Shown here: one piece after another, positions 7,882 through 17,619 of the stretch
How the letters are laid out: each line of letters opens with the position of its first letter
Numbering within the stretch: position 1 is the stretch's first letter
Source: Acidobacteriota bacterium
GTDB taxonomy: Bacteria; Acidobacteriota; Vicinamibacteria; Vicinamibacterales; UBA8438
NCBI GenBank assembly: GCA_009838525.1
Contig: VXRJ01000028.1
Span: 44,368 to 108,367, forward strand
DNA: 64,000 nucleotides
Direction: 5' to 3'
Program-made: the position numbers and the translations under genes
Notes under the pieces: model-generated
The model's input: only the letters and a program-made list of their open reading frames with translations
Told to the model about the DNA's origin: nothing
Database searches by the model: none

Positions 7882-8810
7882 TGATGGTCATCCGCCGCTG
7901 CCGGTATTGCCCGCGGTTGCGCTACGGGCTCGTGTGCGTGGCACTCGTCGTGCTTCTCGCCGCGCCGGCCGCCGCCCAGAACGGGGACGGCGAGTTGATT
8001 CAGTCGATCTCGCACCGGGCGCGCGCGCTGCACCCCGGGGAAGTGGTGGTGCTGAACGTCCGGATCGACGGGCCTACCCGTTCGCTCACCGGCTCCGCGT
8101 TCGGGAAGGACCTCCATTTCTTCCCGGCCGGACCGGCAAATGTCTCCTCCGCCCTGATCGGCGTCGATCTGACGGTCGACGCCGGCGCGCATCCCGTAAC
8201 GGTGCGGGCGGAGGGAGCCGGCGGCAACGTCGACGAACGGACCTACACCCTCGAAGTTGAACCGAAGCAGTTTCCGACGCGCGAGCTGACCGTCAACCCG
8301 AGCTTTGTCGATCCGCCCGCGGAAGTGATCGAGCGGATCCAGCGCGAGGCGCGCCAACTCGCCGCCATCTTCCCGGTGGCGAGCCCCGAGCGGCTGTGGA
8401 GCGGCGGTTTCCTCCGGCCGGTGCCGGGCGCGGCGACCAGTGCTTTCGGGCGCCGCAGCGTCTTCAACGGCCAGCCGCGCAGCCCCCATAGCGGCGCCGA
8501 CTTCCGCGCGGCGGAAGGGACGCCGATCCGGGCGCCGAACGACGGCGTCGTGGTGCTGGCGGCCGACCTCTACTTCTCGGGCAACGTCGTGATCCTCGAC
8601 CACGGCTGGGGGCTTTATTCCTACTTCGCCCACCTCTCGGCCATCGACGTGGCGGAGGGAGACAGTGTCAGCCAGGGCGAGACCGTCGGGAAGGTCGGCG
8701 CTACCGGCCGGGTCACGGGACCGCACCTGCACTGGACGGTCCGCCTGAACGACGCGCGCGTCGATCCGGTCGCGCTGATGGAGCTCTTTCCGGCCGCTGG
8801 CGCACGGTAG
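7881..8810 (+). CDS. Secreted M23-family metalloendopeptidase
   Basis: 309 residues. The signal peptide (about 1-33, ending AAPAAAQ) directs it to the periplasm. An N-terminal beta domain (about 40-125) precedes the LytM/M23 domain, in which HSGADF gives the first His/Asp zinc ligands and GPHLHW gives the last His pair. NGQPRSPHSG and GNVVILDHGWGLYSYFAHL are typical of the fold. Because the zinc ligands are intact it should cleave peptidoglycan crosslinks. It is translationally coupled to the transporter upstream. Confidence 0.88.
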   Translation: MMVIRRCRYCPRLRYGLVCVALVVLLAAPAAAQNGDGELIQSISHRARALHPGEVVVLNVRIDGPTRSLTGSAFGKDLHFFPAGPANVSSALIGVDLTVDAGAHPVTVRAEGAGGNVDERTYTLEVEPKQFPTRELTVNPSFVDPPAEVIERIQREARQLAAIFPVASPERLWSGGFLRPVPGAATSAFGRRSVFNGQPRSPHSGADFRAAEGTPIRAPNDGVVVLAADLYFSGNVVILDHGWGLYSYFAHLSAIDVAEGDSVSQGETVGKVGATGRVTGPHLHWTVRLNDARVDPVALMELFPAAGAR

Positions 8811-8870
8811 CTAGCTGCCACAGGCTGGCCGGGGGCGCACCTGCTCCGGCGCCAGACTCCCGGCACCCCG

Positions 8871-9830
8871 TCAGAAGCGCAGGCGCAGGCCACCCGCGAG
8901 ATTCGGGCCGCCCAGTGCGAAGGGCACCGGTGTCCTGGGGATGTCGTGCGACGTGATGCTGGCCCTGGAGTAGCGGACGCCGCCGCCCAGGCCGACGCGG
9001 TCGTTGAGCAGCCAGGTGACGTCCGCGCCGATGTTGTAGCCCAACTTGGTCGCCCTGGCGACGGCAACGCGGTGGCCCGTCAGGAATGCCTGGTCGAAGG
9101 AGGGCATGACGTCGCCGGTGCCTATGTGAGTAACGGCATCCTGCCGCGCAATGAAGATGGTGGGGCCGGCGAAACCGCGGAGAAGCAGCCGGTCGGTGAG
9201 CGCGCGCCAATACTGGCCCTGAACGTCTATGCCCATCTCCCGTCGCGTCAAGCCCGTGATGAAGGTCTCGAACTCGCGGGGGAACGAGAGGATGTAGGGA
9301 TGGGGTACGCGCGCGTCGAGTTGAACCGTCATCGGCTTGTCGATCCTGGAGAATCCGAGGCCGAGACCGAAATATCCGCCCAGCCTGCGACGACCAAGGC
9401 GCCAGGCGAGGCTCGCGTTCAATGCGAGCGCCCTTTCCGCGTCGTAGTACGTCCTGAAATCACCCGACTCGTCATGTAACAGGAAGAGGTGGATCGTATT
9501 GAACTGAACGCCAATCAACCGGCGGCCGAAGTCGAGGGCGAACAGCCGCGTCGGGACCTCGGACATCCGGACGCCCGCCGGCGCCTGGGCGTCCGTCGAT
9601 GCCCGTGCGTCGGCCGACGCCTGTGCGCCGGTTGACGGTTGCCCATCGGCTGACGTCGGGGCAACGGTTGATGCCTGGGCCCCGGCCGGGGCCGGGCGCA
9701 TGATCACGGCGGTGGCGAGCAGAGCCAATACCACGGCGGCGGCACGGGCGGCGGGAGGTCGTAAGGTCATGCCGGTGAGAAGCGCGCGGGCGTCAATCCA
9801 GCGGGTCGCAACATTCGTCGGTTCCGTCAT
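8871..9830 (-). CDS. Exported outer-membrane beta-barrel-like protein
   Basis: 319 residues if started at 9830, where the ATG overlaps the AbgT transporter stop (ATGA). An alternative ATG at 9770 would give a cleaner signal peptide ([10 protein letters not shown], then a hydrophobic run ending PAGAQA). A low-complexity Ala/Ser/Thr-rich linker follows (QAS, DAR and TDA units). Next come long amphipathic strands ([41 protein letters not shown]) and a terminal aromatic (GGLRLRF), the usual signature of a small outer-membrane barrel. The function is unknown. Confidence 0.7.
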   Translation of the reverse strand: MTEPTNVATRWIDARALLTGMTLRPPAARAAAVVLALLATAVIMRPAPAGAQASTVAPTSADGQPSTGAQASADARASTDAQAPAGVRMSEVPTRLFALDFGRRLIGVQFNTIHLFLLHDESGDFRTYYDAERALALNASLAWRLGRRRLGGYFGLGLGFSRIDKPMTVQLDARVPHPYILSFPREFETFITGLTRREMGIDVQGQYWRALTDRLLLRGFAGPTIFIARQDAVTHIGTGDVMPSFDQAFLTGHRVAVARATKLGYNIGADVTWLLNDRVGLGGGVRYSRASITSHDIPRTPVPFALGGPNLAGGLRLRF

Positions 9831-11365
9831 TGTGGAAGGTATAGTCCAGCCCCTGGCCCGACCGGCAGTCCCAGCAGCATCCAGATGACCAGCATCACCG
9901 ACCAGCACGCGAGAAAGACGACGGTGTACGGCAGCATGGTCGCCACGACGGTGCCAATGCCCGACGTCTTGTCGTACCGTTCGAAGAACGCGACGATCAG
10001 CGCGAAGTAGGACATCATCGGCGCGATGACGTTCGACGTGCTGTCGCCGATTCGATAGGCGGTCTGGGTCAGCTCGGGGGAGTAGCCCAACAGCATGAAC
10101 ATCGGCACGAAGACGGGCGCCATCACCGCCCACTTCGCCGAAGCACTCCCCATGATCAGGTTCAGCACCGACGACAGCAGCACGAACGCCAGCATCAGGG
10201 GGATGCCGCCCAGCCCGGAGGCGCGGAGCGTTTCCGCACCCTTCACCGCCACGATCAGCCCGAGATTCGTCCAGTTGAAGTAGGCGACGAACTGCGCGGC
10301 GAAGAAGACGAGCACCAGGTAGGTGCCGAGGGTGCCGATCGTCTTCCCCATGCCGTTCATCACGTCGGTGTCGTTCTTGAACTTGCGCGCGCCGGCGCCG
10401 TAGGCAATCCCGATCCAGGTCCCTCCCAGGAAGATGAACGCCACGATGCCGGAGAGGAAGGGCGAGCGGAGCAGGCTGCCGGTCTCGGGGTTCCGGAGGA
10501 AGCCGCCGGCCGGCGCCGTGCCCCAGAGAAGCAGCGCGCCGAACAGGGCCGCTGCCACTCCCGCGAAGCGGAGGCCGCGCTTCTCGTCGTCCGACAGGCG
10601 ATCGATCGCGGTCGACTGTGCCGTGCCCTTGTACGGCCCGAGTCGCGGAATGACGATCGACTCGGTCACCCACGTGCCGGCGGCGGAGACGACGAACGTC
10701 GAAACGACCATGAAGAAGTAATTCGCGGCCGGGTTGACGGCGTAGCCTGGCTGGACGATCTGCGCCGCCTCCTCGGAGAGGCCCGCCAACAGCGGATCGA
10801 TGGTGCCGAGCAGAAGGTTGGCGCTGTAACCGCCGGACACGCCGGCGAAGGCGGCGGCCAATCCCGCGATGGGATGGCGCCCCGCGCCGAGGAAGATGAT
10901 TCCCCCGAGCGGCACCAGCAGGACGTAGCCGATCTCGCTCGCCGTGTTCGACAGGACGCCGGAAAGGACAATGACGAACGTCAACAGCCGCTTGGGCGCG
11001 GACAGCACGAGCAGGCGGAGAACGGCGCCGATCAGTCCGCTCGCCTCCATCACGCCGATCCCGAGCATCGAGACCAGCACCGTGCCGAGCGGGGCGAAGT
11101 TCGTGAAGTTGGTCACCATCTCCACCAGGATCCGGTGCAGGCCGGCGACCGTCAGCAAACTGATTGGCGTAATGGTCTCGCCGGTTCCGGGGTGGACGGC
11201 CTCTAGTCCGGTCCGGGCCGCAACCGCCGACAGGAGGATGACAACCCCGGCGAGAATCGCGAACAGCGTGGCGGGGTGCGGCAGAGCGTTCCCGCCCCGT
11301 TCCACCGCGGTGAGGAATACCGATGTCCAGTCGTTGAGGAACGAGAAACGGGGGCGTCTGGCCAT
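9827..11365 (-). CDS. AbgT-family transporter
   Basis: 512-residue inner-membrane protein of the AbgT/MtrF family, known for p-aminobenzoyl-glutamate uptake or sulfonamide/antimetabolite efflux. Family features include [20 protein letters not shown] near residues 85-105, a [18 protein letters not shown] re-entrant segment, [17 protein letters not shown], and the C-terminal [14 protein letters not shown]. It has about 12-13 hydrophobic helices and the normal family length. It shares an ATGA overlap with the barrel protein, so the two are co-translated. Import versus export cannot be told from sequence. Confidence 0.88.
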   Translation of the reverse strand: MARRPRFSFLNDWTSVFLTAVERGGNALPHPATLFAILAGVVILLSAVAARTGLEAVHPGTGETITPISLLTVAGLHRILVEMVTNFTNFAPLGTVLVSMLGIGVMEASGLIGAVLRLLVLSAPKRLLTFVIVLSGVLSNTASEIGYVLLVPLGGIIFLGAGRHPIAGLAAAFAGVSGGYSANLLLGTIDPLLAGLSEEAAQIVQPGYAVNPAANYFFMVVSTFVVSAAGTWVTESIVIPRLGPYKGTAQSTAIDRLSDDEKRGLRFAGVAAALFGALLLWGTAPAGGFLRNPETGSLLRSPFLSGIVAFIFLGGTWIGIAYGAGARKFKNDTDVMNGMGKTIGTLGTYLVLVFFAAQFVAYFNWTNLGLIVAVKGAETLRASGLGGIPLMLAFVLLSSVLNLIMGSASAKWAVMAPVFVPMFMLLGYSPELTQTAYRIGDSTSNVIAPMMSYFALIVAFFERYDKTSGIGTVVATMLPYTVVFLACWSVMLVIWMLLGLPVGPGAGLYLPQ

Positions 11366-11434
11366 GCCGAGGGTACCGATTCAGCGCTGTCTGCGACCAT
11401 CGGCGCGCCATCCGGGACGCTGCCGGTCGCGTGC

Positions 11435-11440
11435 TATCCT
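11435..11440 (+). promoter_or_regulatory. Putative -10 element TATCCT
   Basis: It begins 13 nt before a TTG codon at 11448 that is in frame with the ferredoxin gene. This supports that unusual start. Confidence 0.3.
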
Positions 11441-11447
11441 ACGGCAA

Positions 11448-11873
11448 TTGGAGCCCTTCCGCCCCGACGTCCCGGGAACACGCCGGTCCGCGGCCGAGAC
11501 GGACAGCCGGGAGAGCCAGCGCCGCGCGGCCACCGCGGTCGGCGTGGATGTCGCCCGCCGCCACATCTTCCTCTGCTGCGATCAGACCATTCCCAAGTGC
11601 TGCGACAAGGCGCGGGGGCTTGAGGCCTGGGCTTATCTGAAGCGCCGCCTGAACGAGCTGGGCCTGTCGGAAAAGGGCGGCGTGCTGCGCACCAAAGCCA
11701 ACTGCCTTCGCGTCTGCGAGCGTGGACCGATCGCGGTCGTCTACCCGGAGGGGACCTGGTATGGCGGATGCGATCCCGACGTGCTGGAGCGCGTCATTCG
11801 CGAGCATGTCGTCGGCGGCCAGCCGGTGGCGGATTACGTCATCACCCGGAACCCGCTGGACCGCTCAAGCTGA
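11448..11873 (+). CDS. Thioredoxin-like (2Fe-2S) ferredoxin
   Basis: 141 residues if read from the TTG at 11448. A GTG at 11544 would give the compact 109-residue core. The core [16 protein letters not shown]...[20 protein letters not shown] matches the thioredoxin-fold 2Fe-2S ferredoxins, with ligand cysteines early and in the NCLRVC motif. [17 protein letters not shown] closes the fold. The partner enzyme is not evident from neighbours. No ATG exists in the open frame near the domain, so the start is uncertain. Confidence 0.8.
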   Translation: MEPFRPDVPGTRRSAAETDSRESQRRAATAVGVDVARRHIFLCCDQTIPKCCDKARGLEAWAYLKRRLNELGLSEKGGVLRTKANCLRVCERGPIAVVYPEGTWYGGCDPDVLERVIREHVVGGQPVADYVITRNPLDRSS

Positions 11874-11929
11874 ACCGGGCGGCCCGGCGATGCAGACTCG
11901 GGCAGGGCCCGGAACGGGCCGGGAAACGC

Positions 11930-11941
11930 TAGAATTAGATT
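11930..11941 (+). promoter_or_regulatory. Putative -10 elements TAGAAT/TAGATT
   Basis: Two adjacent hexamers, TAGAAT (11930-11935) and TAGATT (11936-11941), lie 20-30 nt before the DUF5916 gene start. They are compatible with a short leader. Confidence 0.35.
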
Positions 11942-11960
11942 CCCTGTCTCTACGAATACG

Positions 11961-14330
11961 ATGACCGTACGAATCAGCCGTCTTGCAGTTGCCGTAGTGT
12001 GCGCTTTGTCGGTCGCCGGGTTGCCGTCCTACGCGGCGGCGCAGCAGTCGGCCGACGACGCGGAACTGACCGCGCCGGAAGCGCGCGACTTGACCGCTGA
12101 TGGGTTTCCGCTGGCCAGCGCCCGGCAGGTTTCCGCTCCCCCCATCGTCGATGGCGACGTGCTGGGCGACGGGTCGTATGCGGATGCGCCTTTCGCAACA
12201 GGCTTCGTGCAGAGCCGGCCGTTCGAAGGGCAGCCCGCCTCCGAACGGACGGAGGTGCGCGTCGTCTACACCGAGGACACGCTCTACTTCGGCATCGTCT
12301 GCTTCACGGAGGATCCGGCGACGATCATCGTCGCCGACAGCCGGCGCGACTCCGACCTCACCGAAACCGACAGCTTCCAGATCATCCTGGATACGTATCA
12401 CGACGGACTGAACGGGTTCGTTTTCGGCACCAATCCGGCTGGCGTCGAATACGACGGTCAGGTGACGAACGAGGGGCAGGGGAGCGGCCGGTTCGGTGGC
12501 GGCGGTTCCGGGCGCCCTAGCAACAGCCGGCAGCAGCGTGGCTCCGGTGGCGGCCTCAACGTGAACTGGGACGGCGTGTGGCAGGTCGTGACCAGCGTGA
12601 CGGACGTCGGCTGGAGCGCGGAGATCGCCATACCGTTCCGGACGCTGCGCTATCCCCCGGGAGAAGTCCAGACGTGGGGGATGAACTTCCAGCGCAACAT
12701 CCGGGTCCGCAACGAGCAGTCCTTCTGGTCGCCGATGCCGCGCCAGTTCAACCTCAACCGCCTCTCCCTCGCCGGCGAGCTCCAGGGACTCCGCGTGCCG
12801 GCGCAGCGCAATCTGCAGATAACCCCGTACTTCCTGGGCGACACGACGCGCGCGGCGAGCGGCGCCACTTCGCGCGACGGCCAGTGGGGCGCCGACTTGA
12901 AGTACAGCATCACGCCGAGCGTGACGCTCGACGCGACCTACAACACCGACTTCGCACAGGTCGAGGTGGACGACGAGCAGATCAACCTGGACCGGTTCAC
13001 CCTGTTCTATCCGGAGAAGCGCCCGTTCTTTCTGGAGAACGCCGGCCTCTTCTCGGTAGGGCAGTCGGGGGCCGTCGATGTCTTCTTCAGCCGTCGCATC
13101 GGCCTGAGCGCCGATCGCGGCCAGGTACCCATCATCGGCGGTGGACGCCTCTCGGGAAAGGTGGGCAACAACACCAACGTCGGCTTCCTCAACATGCAGA
13201 CGGCGCAGGTCGCCAACCCGCTGGACGAGACGATCGGAACGCCGCAGCAGAACTTCACCGTCGCCCGCGTCCGGCAGGACATGGCGAACCGCTCGAATGT
13301 CGGCGTAATGGTCGTCAACCGGCAGGCGAGGGGCCGGTATGCGCAGGGGCAGGATTACAACCGGACCGCGGCATTCGACGGGCGTTGGGGCATCGGCGAG
13401 GGCGGAACCGTCACAGGGTTCTTCGCGCGGACCTACTCGCCGGCCGACACCGGGCTGCCGGCGGACAACACGCACGCCTACGGATTGAGCGCGCAGCACC
13501 AGTCCGAAGTGGCGCGTCTCAGTCTCGGCTACACGGAGGTCGCGCCGAACTTCAATCCGGAAGTCGGATTCCTGGCGCGCCGGAGCTACCGGCGGATGAA
13601 CGGCAGCATTTTCACGACCCTCCGCCCGGACAACCTGTGGGGGCTCCACGAGTGGCGGCCGCACATCAACCACTTCACGGTGTTCGACTACCACACGGGT
13701 CGGCACCAGTCCCAGTTCACGCATATCGATCAACACCTCGAATGGCGGAACGGCTACCAGGTGAACACCGGCGTGAACATCACGCGGGAAGGAGTGTTCG
13801 AGCCGTTCCAGATTCACGACAGCCCGGACAATCCCGTTTGGGTTCCGCCCGGCGTGTACGACCACAGCGAGGCGCAGATCGCCGGCAACACGAACCTGGG
13901 CGCGCCCGTCAGCTTGAATGTGAACAGCATCATCGGCGGCCTGTTCGGCGGCAAGCGGATCACGGTGACGCCGTCCCTCGCCGCGCGCGCCGGCGAGACG
14001 TTCAACGCGATACTCGAGTGGAGCTACAACGACCTGCGGCTGCCGGGCGGGCATTTCACGACGAACCTGGCGCGGCTGCGCGTTTCCTATTCGTTCAGCA
14101 CCCGGATGTTCCTGCAGGCGCTCGTGCAGTACAACGACAGTGCGGAGATTTGGTCGTCCAACCTTCGCTTCGGCCTGCTGCGGGACGCGAACAGCGGACT
14201 GTTCGTCGTCTACAACGACATCGACTACCTGGGCAGCATGCTCTACCGGGAGCGCTACGAGCAGGCGCTGCAGAGCACCGGCCGCACCTTGACCATCAAG
14301 TACAGCCACCTGTTCAACGTCTTGCGCTGA
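11961..14330 (+). CDS. DUF5916 / carbohydrate-binding family 9-like outer-membrane protein
   Basis: 789 residues. The signal peptide (1-27, PSYAAAQQ) precedes a CBM9-like domain (about 55-215: PPIVDGDVLGDGSYADAPFA, VYTEDTLYFGIVC, SDLTETDSFQIILDTYHDG) and a Gly-rich insert. The C-terminal half (about 230-789) is built of amphipathic strands with YPEKRPFFLENAGLF, a DUF5916 hallmark. It is probably a barrel with a periplasmic substrate-binding domain. The substrate is unknown; the family is common in Acidobacteriota and Bacteroidota. It stands alone behind its own promoter. Confidence 0.85.
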   Translation: MTVRISRLAVAVVCALSVAGLPSYAAAQQSADDAELTAPEARDLTADGFPLASARQVSAPPIVDGDVLGDGSYADAPFATGFVQSRPFEGQPASERTEVRVVYTEDTLYFGIVCFTEDPATIIVADSRRDSDLTETDSFQIILDTYHDGLNGFVFGTNPAGVEYDGQVTNEGQGSGRFGGGGSGRPSNSRQQRGSGGGLNVNWDGVWQVVTSVTDVGWSAEIAIPFRTLRYPPGEVQTWGMNFQRNIRVRNEQSFWSPMPRQFNLNRLSLAGELQGLRVPAQRNLQITPYFLGDTTRAASGATSRDGQWGADLKYSITPSVTLDATYNTDFAQVEVDDEQINLDRFTLFYPEKRPFFLENAGLFSVGQSGAVDVFFSRRIGLSADRGQVPIIGGGRLSGKVGNNTNVGFLNMQTAQVANPLDETIGTPQQNFTVARVRQDMANRSNVGVMVVNRQARGRYAQGQDYNRTAAFDGRWGIGEGGTVTGFFARTYSPADTGLPADNTHAYGLSAQHQSEVARLSLGYTEVAPNFNPEVGFLARRSYRRMNGSIFTTLRPDNLWGLHEWRPHINHFTVFDYHTGRHQSQFTHIDQHLEWRNGYQVNTGVNITREGVFEPFQIHDSPDNPVWVPPGVYDHSEAQIAGNTNLGAPVSLNVNSIIGGLFGGKRITVTPSLAARAGETFNAILEWSYNDLRLPGGHFTTNLARLRVSYSFSTRMFLQALVQYNDSAEIWSSNLRFGLLRDANSGLFVVYNDIDYLGSMLYRERYEQALQSTGRTLTIKYSHLFNVLR

Positions 14331-14355
14331 TATTCCGGTTTCATTGCTGACCAGC

Positions 14356-15246
14356 ATGCGCCTCGACGGAGTGCTCCCGCCCATTCCTACGCCGTTCGAC
14401 GACGGCGGCCGCGTAGATGCCGCCGCGATGTCGGCGAACGTGGCGCGCTGGATGGCCACGCGCATCCGCGGCGTCGTCGTGCTCGGCTCGAATGGGGAGG
14501 CGCCTCTCCTCGACGAGGCGGAATCGGACGCCGCCATCGCGGCGGCGCGCGAGCAGGTGCCGCCCGACCGGCTCTGCATCGCCGGGACGGGGCGCGAGTC
14601 GACGCCCGCGGCGATCGGCGCGGCCCGGCGGGCGGCGGATCTGGGCGCTGACGCCGTGCTGGTCCGGACGCCGTCGTACTTCAAGCCGCTGCTCACCCCG
14701 GAGGCGTTCGTCGCGCACTACACGGCGGTGGCGGATGCGTCGCCGGCGCCGGTCGTCCTCTACAACTTCACCGCGCTGACCGGCGTGACGCTGGCCGTCG
14801 ACGTCGTCGCGCGCCTGGCCGAGCATCCGAACGTCGTCGGCATGAAGGAATCGGGGAGCGACCTGACCTACCTGTCGGCGTTGATCGACGCCACGCCGGA
14901 TGACTTCGCGGTCATGGCGGGTTCGGCGCCGGTCTTCTGTCCCGCCCTCGTCATGGGGGCGGCCGGCGGCGTGCTGGCCGTGGCGTCGGTGGCGACGGAT
15001 CTTTGCACCGACCTGTACGACGCCGTCCGCGCCGGCCGTCTGGATGAGGCGCGCGTGCTGCAGCGCCGGCTGACGCCGATCGCGCGGCTCGTCACCTCGG
15101 CGCATGGCATTCCCGGGTTGAAGGCGGCGGTGACGATGCTCGGCTTCACGGCGGGCGACCCGCGGCCACCGCTCCGTCCCGCCGGTCCCGCGGCGATCGA
15201 ACAGCTTCGCACCGCCCTCGAGTCGTTGCGGGCGCCGGTGGCATAG
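14356..15246 (+). CDS. DapA / N-acetylneuraminate lyase superfamily aldolase
   Basis: 296 residues, a full-length class I TIM-barrel aldolase. NGEAPLLDEAE is the early substrate-binding loop, VVLYNFTALTG carries the conserved Tyr, and GMKESGSD carries the Schiff-base Lys. True dihydrodipicolinate synthases have an Arg a few residues after the Tyr (YNVPSRT); here the stretch is TALT. A different 2-keto acid substrate is therefore likely (HOGA- or KDG-aldolase-like). The start at 14356 is chosen over the TTG at 14344 because it fits the family N-terminus. The M48 gene follows after 9 nt. Confidence 0.82.
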   Translation: MRLDGVLPPIPTPFDDGGRVDAAAMSANVARWMATRIRGVVVLGSNGEAPLLDEAESDAAIAAAREQVPPDRLCIAGTGRESTPAAIGAARRAADLGADAVLVRTPSYFKPLLTPEAFVAHYTAVADASPAPVVLYNFTALTGVTLAVDVVARLAEHPNVVGMKESGSDLTYLSALIDATPDDFAVMAGSAPVFCPALVMGAAGGVLAVASVATDLCTDLYDAVRAGRLDEARVLQRRLTPIARLVTSAHGIPGLKAAVTMLGFTAGDPRPPLRPAGPAAIEQLRTALESLRAPVA

Positions 15247-15255
15247 GGACCCGCC

Positions 15256-16776
15256 GTGAAACCCTCACCACGGGCGACCGCGCATGCCTCCGCCCGATCG
15301 CGCGCCACCTGGCCGCTCGTCTGCCTGCTCTTGCTTGTTGCCGCCGCGGCGATGGCGGCGTGCGCGACGAATCCGGTCAGCGGCAGCCGCGAGCTGGTTT
15401 TCATGAGCGAACGGCAGGAGATCGAAACGGGTCGCGAAGCGGACGCCATCATCCGGACCGAGATGGGCGTCTACGACGATCCGGCTCTGCAGCAGTACGT
15501 CGAGGAAGTGGCTCATTCCCTCGCCGGCGTGTCCCACCGGCCGGAGTTGCCCTGGACGTTCACGGTGGTCGACTCGCCGGTCGTCAACGCGTTCGCGCTC
15601 CCGGGCGGTTTCATCTACCTCACCCGCGGGCTGATGGCCTACCTGAACGACGAGGCGGAGCTTGCCGGCGTCCTCGGCCACGAGATCGGCCATGTGACCG
15701 CGCGCCACGCCGTGCAGGCCTACAGCCGCGCCGCCGGCGCGCAGGTGGGGCTGATTCTGGGCCAGATCTTCGTTCCGGGAATGCGTCCCCAGTACGGCCG
15801 GCCCGACATGACCGGCGCCGCGGCGCAGGGCCTCGGCGTGTTGTTCCTGAGGTTCGGCCGGGACGACGAGCGGCAGGCGGATCGGCTGGGGGCCGAGTAC
15901 GCGGCGGCCTCGGGCTGGCATCCGCGCGGGGTCGCGGGGATGCTGACGACGCTGGGACGAATCGCGGATACGACCGACCGGCGCGGTACGCCGAACTGGC
16001 TCGCCACCCACCCCGACCCGCTGGACCGCGTGGCCGGCGTGACCGGTACGGTCGACAGCCTTCTCGCCGACACACCCGACCCGGCCGCGCTGCGCGTGGC
16101 GCGTGAGGATTACCTGCGGCGCATCGACGGACTGATGTTCGGCGACAACCCGGAGCAGGGGATCGTCCGGGGCAGCGAGTTCCTTCACCCGGAGATGCGT
16201 TTCGCGTTCTCCTTTCCCCCGGGCTGGGAGGTGCAGAACAGCCCCGAGGTGGTGGTGGCGCGGGAACCGGGCCAGGACCGCTACATGCTGCTGCAACTGG
16301 CGGATGACACCGGACGCGGACTGCCCGAAATCGCCGACGCGGAGATGACGTCGGCCGGATTTCGCCAGGTGCAGGGCGGGCGCACCGACATCAACGGACT
16401 CGATGCCTATCTGGGCACCTGGACGCAAAACATCCGGGGCATGGGGGAAACCGTGGCGCGGGTCGCCTGCGTCCGGTCAGGCGGGTTGATCTACCTGTTC
16501 GGCGCGTTCGTGCCCGTGAGCGATTTCGACCGGGTGGAGCGTGAGGTTCACGCCAGCATCCGGTCGTTCCGGGAACTGACGGTGGCCGAGGCAGACGCGA
16601 TCCGCCCGAACCGAATCGCCATCCATACCGTGCGCGAAGGCGAGACCTGGCAGAGCATCGCGCAACGCGTCGGCGAGGAAATCGTCACGGCGCCCACCCT
16701 GGCCATCATGAACGGTTTCCCGGTGAACGAGCAGCCGCTGCCGGGCGACATCATCAAGATCGTGACGCCGGGCTAG
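15256..16776 (+). CDS. M48-family zinc metalloprotease lipoprotein with C-terminal LysM
   Basis: 506 residues. AAMAACATNP is a lipobox, so the mature protein is probably lipid-anchored in the periplasm. The M48 domain (about 45-280) has HEIGHVTARH, the HExxH zinc site, and a downstream ERQADRLGAEYA segment supplying the third ligand. It is preceded by NAFALPGGFIYLTRGL. After an unassigned middle domain (about 310-440), residues 450-504 form a LysM-like module (TVREGETWQSIAQRVGEE) for peptidoglycan binding. It resembles BepA/YfgC-type envelope quality-control proteases. The start is GTG. Confidence 0.9.
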   Translation: MKPSPRATAHASARSRATWPLVCLLLLVAAAAMAACATNPVSGSRELVFMSERQEIETGREADAIIRTEMGVYDDPALQQYVEEVAHSLAGVSHRPELPWTFTVVDSPVVNAFALPGGFIYLTRGLMAYLNDEAELAGVLGHEIGHVTARHAVQAYSRAAGAQVGLILGQIFVPGMRPQYGRPDMTGAAAQGLGVLFLRFGRDDERQADRLGAEYAAASGWHPRGVAGMLTTLGRIADTTDRRGTPNWLATHPDPLDRVAGVTGTVDSLLADTPDPAALRVAREDYLRRIDGLMFGDNPEQGIVRGSEFLHPEMRFAFSFPPGWEVQNSPEVVVAREPGQDRYMLLQLADDTGRGLPEIADAEMTSAGFRQVQGGRTDINGLDAYLGTWTQNIRGMGETVARVACVRSGGLIYLFGAFVPVSDFDRVEREVHASIRSFRELTVAEADAIRPNRIAIHTVREGETWQSIAQRVGEEIVTAPTLAIMNGFPVNEQPLPGDIIKIVTPG

Positions 16777-16819
16777 AGGGCCGGGCCCCTGGCGCACCCC
16801 GACGGATCGCACGGCCTCC

Positions 16820-17341
16820 TCAGGAGCCGGCGGCGTAGCGGCGCACCCCGAGGAAGTGCTGGCTCCAGTAGCGCGTGTCGAGCGCGTCGATGCGGACGGC
16901 GCTTCGCTGGTTCGGGGCATGGACGAACTGCCCGTCGCCGATCGCCAGACCGACGTGAGACGCCCCCCCTCCGGTCGTCGCGAAGAAGACGAGGTCGCCC
17001 GGCTGCAGATCATCCCGAGCGATCGCCTGTCCCTCGCGGTACTGTTCGGCGGCGGTCCGTGGCAGGGTCACGCCATGCCGTCCGAAGACATAGCGGGTAA
17101 AGCCACTGCAGTCGAAGCCCCCCGGCGCCGCGCCTCCCGCGACATAGCGCGAGCCTTGCAGGGCAAGCGCCGTCGTGATGATCCGGCCCGCGTTGCCGGG
17201 ATCCGTCACAACCGGCGCCGGCGCCCAGCTCGGCGGCATCCCAGGACGGGGGAACGGAGCGGGAGCAGGACCCCGGCCCGAGGCGCAGGCCGCGCCCAGC
17301 AGCATCAGGCAGACTGCTCCCGCGCTGGCGTATCCCCGCAT
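16820..17341 (-). CDS. NlpC/P60-family peptidoglycan hydrolase lipoprotein
   Basis: 173 residues. A lipobox (LGAAC at about 15-19) and a Pro-rich linker precede an NlpC/P60 domain. GGFDCSGF carries the nucleophilic Cys, ASHVGLAIG the His and FVHAP the third polar position, so the catalytic set is complete. It should cut D-Glu-mDAP type stem-peptide bonds at the outer membrane. A GATACT hexamer 13 nt upstream is the likely -10. The gene is divergent from the HNH gene across a 316-nt gap. Confidence 0.88.
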   Translation of the reverse strand: MRGYASAGAVCLMLLGAACASGRGPAPAPFPRPGMPPSWAPAPVVTDPGNAGRIITTALALQGSRYVAGGAAPGGFDCSGFTRYVFGRHGVTLPRTAAEQYREGQAIARDDLQPGDLVFFATTGGGASHVGLAIGDGQFVHAPNQRSAVRIDALDTRYWSQHFLGVRRYAAGS

Positions 17342-17488
17342 CGTCCGGAGTATCGGACCGGTCGGCGACGGACTGCAGTCGCGCCCGGGCGGGCGCGCTG
17401 GAAGTTCCGCTGGCGCGAGACTTCTCCGCGCATGCTCCTGGGGGGACAGCTAACTCACGCGCGTGCAATGTGTTACACAGCCGAAATG

Positions 17489-17518
17489 TTGACACCGCGG
17501 CGCTGCGTCGTTCAGAAT
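17489..17518 (+). promoter_or_regulatory. Sigma70-type promoter TTGACA-N18-CAGAAT
   Basis: A perfect -35 hexamer at 17489-17494 and CAGAAT at 17513-17518 are separated by 18 nt. Transcription would start near 17525, giving a leader of about 130 nt before the HNH gene. This is exceptional in a window where most promoters abut the start codon. Confidence 0.6.
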
Positions 17519-17529
17519 CGGCGGTTAAG

Positions 17530-17619
17530 TACCTGCCCGAGGAGCAACGCCGTTCAGGCGGGATGCGTCGCCGCTCGAATGCAGCGGGGTTTCACCACAG
17601 GCTGTTGGTTCTGCAGGTA
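17530..17619 (+). ncRNA. Candidate structured 5' leader RNA of the HNH gene
   Basis: TACCTGC (17530-17536) pairs with GCAGGTA (17613-17619). Inside are two hairpins: CGCC/GGCG (17548-17560, loop GTTCA) and CCGCT/AGCGG (17571-17587). A single-stranded stretch carries GGTTTCACCACAGGC. Together this looks like a closed multibranch RNA. The embedded 20-nt motif recurs with one mismatch ahead of lysA. It could be a cis-regulatory element or a separate small RNA; no known family was recognised. Confidence 0.4.
17584..17603 (+). repeat. Copy of the GGTTTCACCAC leader motif
   Basis: A 20-nt element (GCGGGGTTTCACCACAGGCT) identical at 19 of 20 positions to 26001-26020. A weaker relative lies at 3028-3047. 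All three are outside coding regions and ahead of genes. Confidence 0.55.

Noticed and set aside
8871..11411. Single 846-codon frame that would fuse the barrel protein to sequence opposite the AbgT gene
   Set aside because: Only the part from 9830 down is real; upstream it is a shadow of the AbgT reading frame.
11865..14696. 943-codon minus-strand frame opposite the DUF5916 gene
   Set aside because: The plus-strand product has a signal peptide and family motifs; the antisense product is low-complexity and runs into the next gene.
16777..16819. GC-rich inverted repeats between the convergent M48 and NlpC genes as a terminator
   Set aside because: Short, overlapping arms and no T-run on either strand.
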